A stretch of 64,000 nucleotides of DNA, from positions 1-64,000 of the forward strand of contig JBDTRP010000171.1 of assembly GCA_039931555.1 (NCBI GenBank). The letters are read 5' to 3'. The position numbers and the translations under genes were made by a program. This document shows, piece after piece, positions 42,321 to 50,908 of this stretch. This DNA comes from JAENVT01 sp039931555 (GTDB lineage Bacteria > Actinomycetota > Acidimicrobiia > Acidimicrobiales > Ilumatobacteraceae). The notes beneath the pieces are model-generated. The model made no database searches and had not been told where the DNA came from. It saw only the letters and a program-made list of their open reading frames with translations. Each line of letters opens with the position of its first letter. Positions within the stretch are counted from its first letter, which is position 1.

Positions 42321-43104
42321 GACTGACCTCCTTTGCCACACTGCGATACGCCGAGGCGCCGCGAGACGTTGAGTCGAACGTGATGATCGGCTGCCCGAAC
42401 GAGGGTGCCTCCGACAGTCGCACGGTACGCGGCACCACCGTGCGACAGACCTTTTCGCCGAAGTGCTCGCGAACTTCTTTGACCACCTGATCGGCCAACT
42501 TCGTGCGGGCGTCGTACATCACACAGACGATTGTGGTGACCTCCAACGTCGGATTGAGATTGCGCTTCACCAAGTCGACGTTGCGGAGCAACTGGCCCAG
42601 ACCCTCCAATGCGTAGTACTCGCATTGGATCGGGACCAATACTTCATCAGCGGCGTTGAGACCGTTGACGGTCAGCAGACCGAGCGACGGAGGGCAGTCG
42701 ATCAGCACGAAGTCATAGTCGTCGAGCACCGCATGGATCGCCTTGCGGAGCCGGTTCTCGCGACTGAACGCCGGAACCAACTCGATCTCGGCGCCGGCGA
42801 GATCGAGGCTGGCTGGCGCGACGAAGAGGTTCTTCACCGACGACGGCTCGATGCAGTTCTCCAGCGGGACCTCGTGCATGATCACGTGGTACATCGACGT
42901 TTCGATGCCGCGGTTCTCGATGCCGAGACCGGTCGACGCATTGCCTTGCGGATCGAGGTCGATGATCAAGGTACGGAAGCCAAGTTCGGCAAGGCACGCG
43001 CCAAGGTTGATGGTGGTCGTGGTCTTGCCGACACCACCCTTTTGGTTGGCGACGGCGATCACCCGAGGCAGCGGGCGGCCCTCAGCAGATTCAGTTGCGG
43101 TCAT
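42295..43104 (-). CDS. parA: Chromosome-partitioning ATPase ParA
   Basis: 269 residues from ATG 43104; ATG 43149 is in frame and would add 15 residues. Deviant Walker A NQKGGVGKTTTT, LIIDLDPQGNAST, FVLIDCPPSLG and LVPIQCEYYALEGLGQLL mark ParA/Soj. It positions origins with ParB. The 3' end extends 26 bases into parB, giving a C-terminus SHGSTRRSG. Confidence 0.96.
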   Translation of the reverse strand: MTATESAEGRPLPRVIAVANQKGGVGKTTTTINLGACLAELGFRTLIIDLDPQGNASTGLGIENRGIETSMYHVIMHEVPLENCIEPSSVKNLFVAPASLDLAGAEIELVPAFSRENRLRKAIHAVLDDYDFVLIDCPPSLGLLTVNGLNAADEVLVPIQCEYYALEGLGQLLRNVDLVKRNLNPTLEVTTIVCVMYDARTKLADQVVKEVREHFGEKVCRTVVPRTVRLSEAPSFGQPIITFDSTSRGASAYRSVAKEVSHGSTRRSG

Positions 43105-43201
43105 CGAGGAAGGGCTCCTGTTCGCGCGGTCTACGTCGGTTGACGGCACCGCATGGTATCGGAAGGTGGTGTGCGGTGGGGGGATGCCACACGCTCAGAA
43201 T

Positions 43202-43215
43202 GTTTCACGTGGAAC
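43202..43215 (+). other. parS site 1
   Basis: GTTTCACGTGGAAC matches the consensus parS GTTTCACGTGAAAC at 13 of 14 positions. It lies upstream of parA, 45 bases from the second site. Confidence 0.85.
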
Positions 43216-43246
43216 CTCCGCAGCCGTTGTGAGGGTAATCGGCGGT

Positions 43247-43260
43247 GTTCCACGTGAAAC
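43247..43260 (-). other. parS site 2
   Basis: GTTCCACGTGAAAC is the exact reverse complement of site 1, so the pair is oppositely oriented around the one variant base, with centres 45 bases apart. Together they form the ParB nucleation region close to oriC. Confidence 0.85.
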
Positions 43261-43271
43261 GTGTCGGAGGG

Positions 43272-43811
43272 CTAGTGGTGCCTCAGGGTACGTATGCCCT
43301 GCTCAACGCCCCCATCGGTCAGCGATGGAGACTGAGCCAGCACCGCTGCCCACTGGTCGGACCGGTCGGTCGGCGGTTCGCTGATCAGGGCGACGCCCCC
43401 CTGGGCGAGCAGGCGTTCGGCGAATCGAGTCGTCGTGGCGAGGTCGCCGAAGCTCCGCGATGTCACCGCATCGAACGCCCCGGCGGAGTCCTCGCACACC
43501 GCAGCGACATCGACGTCGCGCACCGTGCAGCGCTCCCCCAGGCTCAGCGAAATGACGGCCCGCCGTAACAGATCGGCGCGAGTGGCCCGGCGTTCGACCA
43601 TCGTCATCGTCACGTCGGCGCGGCGCCAGGCAATCACCAAGGCCGGCAGGCCACCGCCCGACCCGAGGTCGACGATCGACTGGGGGCCGGGTGGTACACA
43701 CCTGACAAAGCGATCGGCGTGCCGTACTGCGTCGATCAGCGATCGCTCGCCGATCGCACCGCGAGCCTGGATCACCGCGAGAGCGGCCAGGAGACGAGCG
43801 TCGTCAGTCAT
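43272..43811 (-). CDS. rsmG: 16S rRNA (guanine527-N7)-methyltransferase
   Basis: 179 residues from ATG 43811, overlapping the jag stop by 8 bases. The SAM site IVDLGSGGGLPALVIAWRR, acidic residue region VERRATRADLLRRA and the conserved SRSFGDLATTTRFAERLL are typical of RsmG/GidB, which methylates G527 of 16S rRNA. It is a little shorter than the usual 200-230 residues at the N-terminus. Loss of function gives low-level streptomycin resistance in other bacteria. Confidence 0.93.
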   Translation of the reverse strand: MTDDARLLAALAVIQARGAIGERSLIDAVRHADRFVRCVPPGPQSIVDLGSGGGLPALVIAWRRADVTMTMVERRATRADLLRRAVISLSLGERCTVRDVDVAAVCEDSAGAFDAVTSRSFGDLATTTRFAERLLAQGGVALISEPPTDRSDQWAAVLAQSPSLTDGGVEQGIRTLRHH

Positions 43812-44646
43812 TGGCCGGCGTGATGACCACACGCCGGTACGGATCGTCGCCTTCGGAGCGCGTGCCGATTCCTTCGACTTCACTGAGGGCGTCATGGACG
43901 ATCTTGCGATCGGCCGACGACATCGGCTCGAGCACGCGGGCCACGCCGGATTGCTTGACCTCGTCGGCCATCTGCAGTGCGAAGCGGTCCAGTGCTTCCT
44001 TGCGTCGCTGACGGTACCCACCGATGTCGATGCGCAAGCGGGTGTCGTGATCGCCGAGTCGGCGCTGTGAAGCAACCCGGGCGAGGTCCTGCACGGCCTG
44101 CAGTGTCGTGCCCCGAGGCCCGACCAACAGACCGAGGTTCTCCCCATGCACGCGGACCTCGAGATCGTCACCATCTTCGATCAGCTCCGTCGTGCCGGTG
44201 AAGGCGAACGCCGCAACCAACTCATCGATGAACTTGCGAGCCTCGTCGCCAACCTGTCGGGCATTCACGTCTTGTTGCTCCTTCGTCAGTTGCGGGGTGG
44301 GCTCGTCGGCATCGCGCGGCGGCCTCGGCTCGCGCTGTGCCGCTGCGACAGGCTTGGCCGCGGTGGCCTTCGCAGCAGGCTGCGACTTGGGCTTGGCGGT
44401 CCGCGGCGTCGCGTCGCCACCTTCGGACTTTCGCGGCCGGCGCTCGCGGCGGTCGACCTTCTGGCGGGCTTGCGCCGGGCGCACCCTGGCCCGGACGCGG
44501 GCCTCGCCGCGCAATCGACCGAAGAGCCCTGGCTTGGGCTCGGCCAAGATCTCGAACTCGGCGTCGTCAGCGGCAACACCGAGACGATCCAATGCCAGGT
44601 CCTTGGCCTCCTCGAGCGTGCGGGCGGTGAATTCGACCCATTCCAT
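43804..44646 (-). CDS. khpB: Jag/KhpB RNA-binding protein (R3H)
   Basis: 280 residues: an N-terminal Jag domain (VEFTARTLEEAKDLALDRL, GLFGRLRGEARVRARV), an Ala/Lys/Pro/Arg-rich linker of about 70 residues, a KH-type domain (LGLLVGPRGTTLQAVQDLARVASQRR) and a C-terminal R3H domain (MSSADRKIVHDALSEVEGI). It binds RNA and affects cell-wall synthesis and division in other Gram-positives. It lies 8 bases after yidC. Confidence 0.93.
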   Translation of the reverse strand: MEWVEFTARTLEEAKDLALDRLGVAADDAEFEILAEPKPGLFGRLRGEARVRARVRPAQARQKVDRRERRPRKSEGGDATPRTAKPKSQPAAKATAAKPVAAAQREPRPPRDADEPTPQLTKEQQDVNARQVGDEARKFIDELVAAFAFTGTTELIEDGDDLEVRVHGENLGLLVGPRGTTLQAVQDLARVASQRRLGDHDTRLRIDIGGYRQRRKEALDRFALQMADEVKQSGVARVLEPMSSADRKIVHDALSEVEGIGTRSEGDDPYRRVVITPAND

Positions 44647-44654
44647 GGTGGTCC

Positions 44655-45668
44655 TTACTTCTTCTTGGGACGAGCGCTGTTGGGTCGCACCACTTTGCCG
44701 GTGGAGGCCGGCCGGGTGCTGCTCTTCGACGTCGTCGGGCGATTCTTCGGGGGAGTCACACGCTTGCTGACGGTGGGTGACTTGCTGCCGGCGTCCTTGG
44801 CCGGGGCCTGCTTGGCCTCCGACAGTTGCCGCTTGGCCTGGGCGAACATCCCGCCACCGCCGCCATCTTTCTTGGCGATCTCGCGAGCCCGCTCGCCGGC
44901 GGCCTGTGCTTGGCGGCCGAGCGAGTGCTCACCCTTGTAGAAGCGATGGGTGATGTAGTACTGCAGGCCGATGCGGAAGATGGCCTGGGCCATGTAGTAG
45001 ATCACCAGGCCAGTGAGGTAGAAGACCAAGAAGACGGCGAAGACGACCGGCAGGTACTGCATCAGCTTGGCCTGCGTCTCCGACATGTTCGGCGCCACCT
45101 GGGCTCGCGCCGCCACCATCTTTTGCTGCACGTAGTACAACACACCGAGGATGACGACGATCAGGGCATACACCAGGCCCTTGCCGAACGACTGCGAGAT
45201 CACCTGTGAGGGCCGAGTGGCCAGGTCGAGGCCCCAGGCCAGCATCTCGTGCTTGCCGAGCAGGTCCTTGTACAACCGCGAACTGGTCGAGATGTACTGC
45301 GGGGTGAACCCGCTGGCCTCGCCACCATGGCTCAGGCCGCGCAGCACCCGGTACATGATGATGAACACCGGCATCTGCAGCAGCAAGGGGAAGCACGAGG
45401 CCATCGGGTTGACCTTGTGCTGCTGGTACAGCTTCATCATCTCTTCATTGAGCTTCTGGCGATCGCCGCGGTGCTCCTGCTGCAGCTTGCGCATCTCCGG
45501 CTGCAGCTTCTGCATCTCCAGCATGCCCTTGGTGCTCTTCAGCACCAGGGGAGCGGTGATGATCATGATCACCAGCGCGATCATCGAGATGGCGATGATG
45601 TAGTTGTGGGTGAAGCTGTAGAACCACGCCAGCAGTGCTGCGGGCGGCTCGAAAAGGCCGGCGATCAT
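44655..45668 (-). CDS. yidC: Membrane protein insertase YidC
   Basis: 337 residues of the Gram-positive form, without the large outer domain of proteobacterial YidC. Membrane helices are at the N-terminus (FTHNYIIAISMIALVIMIITAPL) and in the core (VNPMASCFPLLLQMPVFIIMYRVLRGL, GLVYALIVVILGVLYYVQQK, LPVVFAVFLVFYLTGLVIYYMAQAIFRIGL). The cytoplasmic hairpin between helices 1 and 2 carries many charges. A long Lys/Arg-rich C-terminal tail (last 80 residues) could contact ribosomes. Strong AAGGAAAG precedes ATG 45668. Confidence 0.96.
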   Translation of the reverse strand: MIAGLFEPPAALLAWFYSFTHNYIIAISMIALVIMIITAPLVLKSTKGMLEMQKLQPEMRKLQQEHRGDRQKLNEEMMKLYQQHKVNPMASCFPLLLQMPVFIIMYRVLRGLSHGGEASGFTPQYISTSSRLYKDLLGKHEMLAWGLDLATRPSQVISQSFGKGLVYALIVVILGVLYYVQQKMVAARAQVAPNMSETQAKLMQYLPVVFAVFLVFYLTGLVIYYMAQAIFRIGLQYYITHRFYKGEHSLGRQAQAAGERAREIAKKDGGGGGMFAQAKRQLSEAKQAPAKDAGSKSPTVSKRVTPPKNRPTTSKSSTRPASTGKVVRPNSARPKKK

Positions 45669-45672
45669 GGGG

Positions 45673-45879
45673 TCATCTCTTTCCTTCGGGTACGGGGTCG
45701 TACCCGGACGGGCCGAATGGTCGGCAACGAACGAAGCGGCGCACGGTCAGCCACAGGCCGCGAGCGGTGCCGTGCACCTCGAGGGCCTCGAGTGCGTACG
45801 CCGAACACGACGGCGTGAATCGGCACGGCGACGGGCGGCCCTCGACTGCTCGTTGATAGCAGATGACCAGGGCAATCAG
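45673..45879 (-). CDS. yidD: Membrane protein insertion efficiency factor YidD
   Basis: 68 residues if read from CTG 45879, which forms a CTGA overlap with the rnpA stop. Conserved core: LIALVICYQRAVEGRPSPCRF, TPSCSAYALEAL, WLTVRRFVRCRPFGPSGYDPVP. The nearest canonical start is GTG 45972, which would add a 31-residue Arg-rich N-terminus and overlap rnpA by 97 bases. Similarity begins only at the LIAL segment. It assists YidC-dependent insertion and sits in the standard place between rnpA and yidC. Confidence 0.88.
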   Translation of the reverse strand: MIALVICYQRAVEGRPSPCRFTPSCSAYALEALEVHGTARGLWLTVRRFVRCRPFGPSGYDPVPEGKR

Positions 45880-46193
45880 GCGCCCACGGAGTCCAGCAGG
45901 CGCTGCACGTCGAACACCAGTTCGTCTCTTGATCGTCGAGCGGCGGCGGGCTGGGCGCCGATCAGGTACCACCCGGGCGGCAACGACGTGGCGTCCAGCA
46001 GTGCCCGAATCTGGCGTCGCAGTCGATTGCGAACGACCGCCGGTCCGATGGCGCGGCCGAGTGCATAGGCCACCCTCGGTGGCGTTGCAACGGGATCGGG
46101 GAGATATGTGCACCACAGGACTCCGGCCCGGGTCCGCCGGCCCTCGCGGGCCAGGCGCGTGAACGCGCTGCGTTCCCGGATACGCCAGATCAA
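45876..46193 (-). CDS. rnpA: RNase P protein component
   Basis: 105 residues from TTG 46193, which overlaps the rpmH stop (TTGA). Motifs are FTRLAREGRRTRAG, RVAYALGRAIGPAVVRNRLRRQIR (the RNR signature) and LPPGWYLIGAQPAAA. It binds the catalytic RNA that matures tRNA 5' ends. The frame runs upstream through rpmH without similarity, so the TTG is chosen. Confidence 0.94.
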   Translation of the reverse strand: MIWRIRERSAFTRLAREGRRTRAGVLWCTYLPDPVATPPRVAYALGRAIGPAVVRNRLRRQIRALLDATSLPPGWYLIGAQPAAARRSRDELVFDVQRLLDSVGA

Positions 46194-46324
46194 GCCGACA
46201 GGCTGTGCCGGCCCTTGGCGCGACGTGCCTTCAACACGGCACGACCGGCGCGGGTGCTCATCCGGTGACGGAAGCCGTGCTTCTTGGCGCGGCGACGATT
46301 GTTCGGTTGGTAGGTGCGCTTCAC
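46190..46324 (-). CDS. rpmH: 50S ribosomal protein L34
   Basis: 44 residues from GTG 46324: KRTYQPNNRRRAKKHGFRHR, MSTRAGRAVLKARRAKGR. This is the expected length and composition. It heads the leftward rpmH-rnpA-yidD-yidC-jag-rsmG-parA-parB series and is divergent from dnaA. Confidence 0.97.
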   Translation of the reverse strand: MKRTYQPNNRRRAKKHGFRHRMSTRAGRAVLKARRAKGRHSLSA

Positions 46325-46566
46325 GCAACCCTCCTCGGCTGAGCACGCAGGGCGAGCAGCACTTTCGATGGCAAGTGAGAATCTGGAAAGGAACGCCGCA
46401 ACTTCTCGGCTAACCCGGCCAAACGGACAGGCTAGGGCGCTCGACGGTCGCATCGCAACCGAGACCACGGTGTTCGCCGCTGTGCAGCACTGCGCCCCAG
46501 GTCAGGGCGGGCCCGTGAAGACGGCTGGGCCGGGCCTGCTAGCGTGCCTTCCTCCCGCAGATTTGA

Positions 46567-46600
46567 ATTGTCCACATGATGTGGACAATTGTGTGGACAA
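46567..46600 (+). promoter_or_regulatory. Three DnaA boxes in the dnaA promoter/leader
   Basis: TTGTCCACA at 46568-46576 and TGTGGACAA at 46580-46588 form a 23-base palindrome (46567-46589). A third TGTGGACAA follows at 46592-46600. All three are perfect matches and lie 28-60 bases before the dnaA start, so DnaA autoregulation is likely. An extended -10 (TGCTAGCGT) lies near 46537. Confidence 0.8.
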
Positions 46601-46627
46601 CGATCGAAGTCACGAACGGAGGTGCAG

Positions 46628-47998
46628 GTGAGCGACCATGATCAGTTGTGGACAGCGGTGGCCCAGCTGCTGCGTGCTCAGGTGTCCGAGGCGGTCTGGT
46701 TCTCGACCTTCCAAGATGTGACTGCGCTCGACAGCGATCCGTCGATGTTGCGAGTCGGTGCGCCGAACGGGCACACCCGCGACCGCATCTTGTCGCGCTA
46801 CTTGCCGCTGGTGCGCGATGCATTGGAAGAGATCGGCGCGGCCAATCGCCAGTTCGTCGTCGAAGTGCAAGTTGCCGACGCCGCCGAGCAGGAGTTCGTC
46901 GAGCAGGTCCCCGACCCAGCGACCGAGCTCGCCAACAACAGCGGGCGTAGTGGCTCGGCGAACCCGAGTTCCATCGGCGGCATGAACCCGCGCTACACGT
47001 TCGAGGCGTTCGTCAAGGGCGCGTCCAACCAGTTCGCCCTGGCGGCCGCGCTTCGTGTCGCCGAGACGCCCGGTCGGTCGTACAACCCGCTGTTCATCTA
47101 CGGCTCAGCGGGTCTTGGCAAGACCCACCTGTTGCACGCCATCGGGCACTACGTGCACAGTCACTACCAACACGACATCGTGCGCTACGTCAGCACCGAG
47201 ACCTTCCTCAACGAGTATGTCGACGGCATCCGCACCAACACCATCGCCAACTTCAAGCGCCGCTATCGCGACATCGACGTGCTGCTGATCGACGACATCC
47301 AGTTCATGGAGGGCAAAGAAGGGTTGCAAGAGGAGTTCTTCCACACCTTCAACTCGCTGCACGGCGCCAACAAGCAGATTGTGATCTCGAGTGATCGCAT
47401 GCCCGATGCCATCCCTACGCTGGAGGAACGCCTTCGCGGCCGATTCAAGTGGGGACTGATCACCGACATCCAGCCGCCCGATCTCGAGACCCGCCTGGCG
47501 ATCTTGCGCAACAAGGCCGAGCGCGATCACAGCCCGGTCCCGTCCGAGACGCTCGAGCTCATCGCCTCACGCATCACCACCAACATCCGTGAACTCGAAG
47601 GCGCGCTGATCCGTGTCACGGCGTACGCCAGCCTCAATCATGTGCCCATCAGCACCCACCTTGCCGAGCAACTGCTGACCGATCTGATGAGCGACACCTA
47701 TGTCAAACCGCGCACCGACGACGAGCTCCTCAGCGAGATGGCCGTCATCCTCGGGCACAGTGTGGAGGCGCTGCGCGGCAAGAGCCGCCAACGCCCACTG
47801 GTCACCGCTCGCCAGATGGCCATGTACGTCTTTCGTGAGCTCACCGATCTCAGCTATCCCGCAATCGCCCGGCTGTTCGGCGGTCGCGACCACACCACGG
47901 TGATTCACGCCGTCGACAAGATCCAGCGGCTGATGAAGGAACGCAAGCAGGTCTACGACCAAGTGACCGATCTCGTCCAACGCTTGAAGAAGGCGTAG
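46628..47998 (+). CDS. dnaA: Chromosomal replication initiator DnaA
   Basis: 456 residues from GTG 46628 with GGAGGT upstream; an in-frame start at 46589 lies in the DnaA boxes. Domain I about 1-85, short linker, AAA+ domain with Walker A GSAGLGKTH (near residue 160), Walker B VLLIDDIQFM and the initiator-specific motif, then domain IV with the DnaA-box signature GRDHTTVIHAVDKI. The linker (domain II) is short compared with Streptomyces DnaA. Confidence 0.98.
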   Translation: MSDHDQLWTAVAQLLRAQVSEAVWFSTFQDVTALDSDPSMLRVGAPNGHTRDRILSRYLPLVRDALEEIGAANRQFVVEVQVADAAEQEFVEQVPDPATELANNSGRSGSANPSSIGGMNPRYTFEAFVKGASNQFALAAALRVAETPGRSYNPLFIYGSAGLGKTHLLHAIGHYVHSHYQHDIVRYVSTETFLNEYVDGIRTNTIANFKRRYRDIDVLLIDDIQFMEGKEGLQEEFFHTFNSLHGANKQIVISSDRMPDAIPTLEERLRGRFKWGLITDIQPPDLETRLAILRNKAERDHSPVPSETLELIASRITTNIRELEGALIRVTAYASLNHVPISTHLAEQLLTDLMSDTYVKPRTDDELLSEMAVILGHSVEALRGKSRQRPLVTARQMAMYVFRELTDLSYPAIARLFGGRDHTTVIHAVDKIQRLMKERKQVYDQVTDLVQRLKKA

Positions 47999-48000
47999 CT

Positions 48001-48218
48001 GTGGGCGTCATGTGGACGACGAACCATGATGCGGGGACAACAGCATCACTGTCCACCGAACCACAGTTGTGTCATTTCCGGCCTGTGTACGGCGGGGGAT
48101 ACGCCTGGGGACGCGGTTCTGACCCCTACGCTGGCCGATCGACGACTTATGCACAGTCCACAGCCCTTATTACTGCTATTACCTTTATACATCACCTCAT
48201 TGTGAGAAAGGCCTCCCT
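48001..48218. other. Probable origin of replication oriC
   Basis: The dnaA-dnaN gap holds several near-consensus DnaA boxes: TGTGGACGA (48011-48019), CTGTCCACC (48049-48057), TTATGCACA (48147-48155) and CAGTCCACA (48154-48162). An AT-rich tract CTTATTACTGCTATTACC and following bases (about 48165-48203) suits initial unwinding. Gene order reverses strand around this region, and parS, dnaA and dnaN flank it, as at other actinobacterial origins. At 218 bases it is short for the group. Confidence 0.75.
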
Positions 48219-49313
48219 GTGAAGTTCCGATGCGAACGCGAAGCTCTCGCCGAAGCGCTCTCTACTGCAGGCCGCGCCGCGACCGGCCGCACCGGGGCAC
48301 TCCCTGTGCTGTCAGGGCTACGCCTCGAACTCGTCGGCGACCGGTTGAGCATCACCGGCACCGATCTTGATCTCACGATCCAACTGACCCTCGCGGTCGG
48401 TGGCGACAGTGACGGCGGAGTGGTCCTGCCGGCGCGTCTTGCCGCCGACATCGTCCGCTCGATGGGCGTCGGCAAGGTCGAGGTCTCCGTCGATGGCGAT
48501 GAGGTCAACATCAGCGGCGGGCGCTCGCAGTTCAGCGTGCGACCGCTGTCGTTCGACGATTACCCGAAGCTGGCGACGCCGACCACGTCGTCGGTCACCT
48601 TGCCGGCTGCGGCGGTGGGTGAGGCCTTGCGTCAGGTCGTGCGCGCCGCCAGCACCGACGAAGCCCGGCCGATCCTGACCGGTGTGCTGTTGACCGCCGA
48701 GAACGGCGGCCTCCGCATGGTGGCGACCGACTCGTATCGCCTGGCAGTCCGTGACCTCGCGGATCACCAGGTGCTCGGTGCCGACCAGAAGGTGCTCGTA
48801 CCGGGTCGTGCCCTCAACGAGTTGCAGCGGTTGGTCGGAGGAGGCGAAGAGCTCACCATGCGATTGGGTGATCGGGATGCAACCTTCGAAGTCGGCGAGA
48901 CACGGTTGTCGACACGCCTGATCGAAGGCGAGTTCCCCAACTACCGCCAACTGATCCCCGCCAGTCATCCCAACACGCTGACCGTCGAGCGCGAGCCGCT
49001 GCTCGAGGCAATTCGCCGTGTCAAGATCCTCGCCAAGGACGCAACACCGGTGCGCCTGCAAATGGGTGGCGACACGTTGCGGCTGACGGCGATCACGCAA
49101 GACGTCGGCAATGCATCCGAAGAACTTGACGCGACCTACGAGGGCACGGACCTGACCGTGGCGTTCAACCCCGAATACTTCGCCTCGGGCGTCGAGGCGT
49201 GCTCGTCGGACTCCATCACGCTGTCGACGCTCGACTCGTTGAAGCCGGCGGTCATCCGTGGCGTCGGCAACGATGACTACCTCTACTTGTTGATGCCCGT
49301 TCGCGTGCCGTAA
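48219..49313 (+). CDS. dnaN: DNA polymerase III beta subunit (sliding clamp)
   Basis: 364 residues in three clamp domains: KFRCEREALAEALSTAGRA, then ARPILTGVLLTAENGGLRMVATDSYRLA, and the C-terminal LMPVRVP. It forms the ring that tethers the polymerase. The GTG at 48219 is preceded by GAGAAAGG just downstream of the AT-rich tract of oriC. Confidence 0.97.
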   Translation: MKFRCEREALAEALSTAGRAATGRTGALPVLSGLRLELVGDRLSITGTDLDLTIQLTLAVGGDSDGGVVLPARLAADIVRSMGVGKVEVSVDGDEVNISGGRSQFSVRPLSFDDYPKLATPTTSSVTLPAAAVGEALRQVVRAASTDEARPILTGVLLTAENGGLRMVATDSYRLAVRDLADHQVLGADQKVLVPGRALNELQRLVGGGEELTMRLGDRDATFEVGETRLSTRLIEGEFPNYRQLIPASHPNTLTVEREPLLEAIRRVKILAKDATPVRLQMGGDTLRLTAITQDVGNASEELDATYEGTDLTVAFNPEYFASGVEACSSDSITLSTLDSLKPAVIRGVGNDDYLYLLMPVRVP

Positions 49314-49318
49314 GCGAC

Positions 49319-50398
49319 GTGATCGTTTCGCGGCTCGAGCTGGTCGACTTTCGCAACTACGCGAACGCATCATTCGATTTCGGGGCGGGCACGACAGCGG
49401 TCGTCGGGCTGAACGGACAAGGCAAGACCAACCTGGCTGAGGCGATGGCATATCTCGCAACGCTCGACAGCTTCCGCGGCGCACCGCTGGACTCAATGAT
49501 CCGCGTCGGAGCCGACAGCGCGGTCGTTCGCGCGACGGTCGTGCACGACGACGGACGCGAGGTCTCAGTCGAGCTCGAGCTGAGTCGCAACGGTCGTAAC
49601 CGCGTGTTGGTGAACCGCCAGAAGCTCGCCCGCGCCCGAGACCTGCTCGGCGTCATGCGCGTGACGGTGTTCTCCCCCGACGATCTCGCCGTGGTGAAAG
49701 AGGGTCCGGGAGGTCGGCGCCGGTTCCTCGATGATGTGCTGGTGGCACTGGCGCTGAAGTACGACGCTGCGCGGCTGGAGTTGGAACGCATCATCAAGCA
49801 GCGCAACATGTTGTTGAAGCAACTCGGTGGCCGGCTGGGCGACGAGGCTGCACTGACACTGGACGTGTGGGATTCGAAGATGGCCGAGGTCGGCGATCAG
49901 TTCGGTCACGCCCGTGCGGTGTTGATCGCTCGGCTGTCGCCCCTCGTCAGCGAGGCGTACGAGCAACTTGCCGACCGAATGACGAGCATCGAGCTGCGCT
50001 ACGAGCCTGCATGGCGGCAACGCGGCCTCGGTACCGCGCTGGTCGAAGCGCGGACCGACGACGTGCGTCGCGGTGTGTCGAGCGTCGGCCCGCATCGCGA
50101 CGATGTGGATCTGTTCATCAACGGCATGCCGGCGCGCACACACGCGTCGCAAGGCGAGCAGCGCACCTTGGCGCTGGCCCTGCGGCTCAGTGCGCATCGG
50201 CTCGTCACCGACAAGGCCGGCAGCGCGCCCGTGTTGGTGCTCGACGATGTGCTCAGCGAGCTCGATCCCGGGCGGTGCGAAGCACTGTTGCGCCACCTGC
50301 CACCGGGGCAGGTCGTGCTGACGACTGCAGGGGTGCTGCCAGAGGCCGCACATCCTGACGCGATTGTGCACATCGAAGCTGGCATGGTGATGTTATGA
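49319..50398 (+). CDS. recF: DNA replication and repair protein RecF
   Basis: 359 residues, an SMC-like ATPase acting with RecO/RecR at single-strand gaps. Walker A GLNGQGKTNL, signature region THASQGEQRTLALALRL and Walker B VLVLDDVLSELD are present. Start GTG 49319, 5 bases after dnaN. Its stop overlaps dciA (ATGA). Confidence 0.97.
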   Translation: MIVSRLELVDFRNYANASFDFGAGTTAVVGLNGQGKTNLAEAMAYLATLDSFRGAPLDSMIRVGADSAVVRATVVHDDGREVSVELELSRNGRNRVLVNRQKLARARDLLGVMRVTVFSPDDLAVVKEGPGGRRRFLDDVLVALALKYDAARLELERIIKQRNMLLKQLGGRLGDEAALTLDVWDSKMAEVGDQFGHARAVLIARLSPLVSEAYEQLADRMTSIELRYEPAWRQRGLGTALVEARTDDVRRGVSSVGPHRDDVDLFINGMPARTHASQGEQRTLALALRLSAHRLVTDKAGSAPVLVLDDVLSELDPGRCEALLRHLPPGQVVLTTAGVLPEAAHPDAIVHIEAGMVML

Positions 50399-50730
50399 GT
50401 CGCGACCCGGTCCCGTTCGGCGAGAGCCTCAACCGGGTCGTTCGCTCGTTGCGCAATGACGAATCGACGACCTCGGGGTCGGACCCCGCCGACATGCAGA
50501 CGGCGAGCCGGATGGGAGGCGTGTTCGGCCGCTGGTCGGAGGCAGTCGGCGACGCGGTGGCGGCGCACGTCAAGCCGGTGAAGCTCGACGGCACCAAGCT
50601 GATCGTCGAGGTCGATGACCCCGCGTGGGCAACGCAACTACGGTTCTTGGAGGGCATGTTGAAACAGCGTTTGCTGGAGGTCGCCGGGGCCACGATCGAC
50701 ACGATCGAGGCTCGCGTTCGGCGGTACTAG
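50395..50730 (+). CDS. dciA: DUF721 protein DciA, replicative helicase operator
   Basis: 111 residues starting at the ATG overlapping the recF stop. The DUF721 core (FGRWSEAVGDAVAAHVKPVKLDGTKLIVEVDDPAWATQLRFLEG) identifies DciA, the ancestral partner that helps load DnaB in bacteria lacking DnaC/DnaI. dnaB is encoded at 20918-22291. Confidence 0.9.
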   Translation: MSRDPVPFGESLNRVVRSLRNDESTTSGSDPADMQTASRMGGVFGRWSEAVGDAVAAHVKPVKLDGTKLIVEVDDPAWATQLRFLEGMLKQRLLEVAGATIDTIEARVRRY

Positions 50731-50908
50731 CGGCGTGTGGGTTCTGGTGTGATTTTGCCCCGCCCACATGGCCCGATTGCCGCCTTTGTGTCACACCCTT
50801 CCGGTAGGATGGTTGCTGATCGCGACAACAGCTGAGGCGCAGGAAGCCAGCTCGGACGTCGCCAATGAAACCGCAGGTCAAGCATGCTTTTCTTGCCGAT
50901 AGATTGAG
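50731..50908 (+). promoter_or_regulatory. gyrB promoter and leader region
   Basis: 178 bases between dciA and gyrB without an ORF. A TAGGAT hexamer near 50806 is a plausible -10 element for gyrBA. A short repeat GTGTGA/TCACAC precedes it. The leader of about 95 bases has no recognised riboswitch. Confidence 0.45.
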
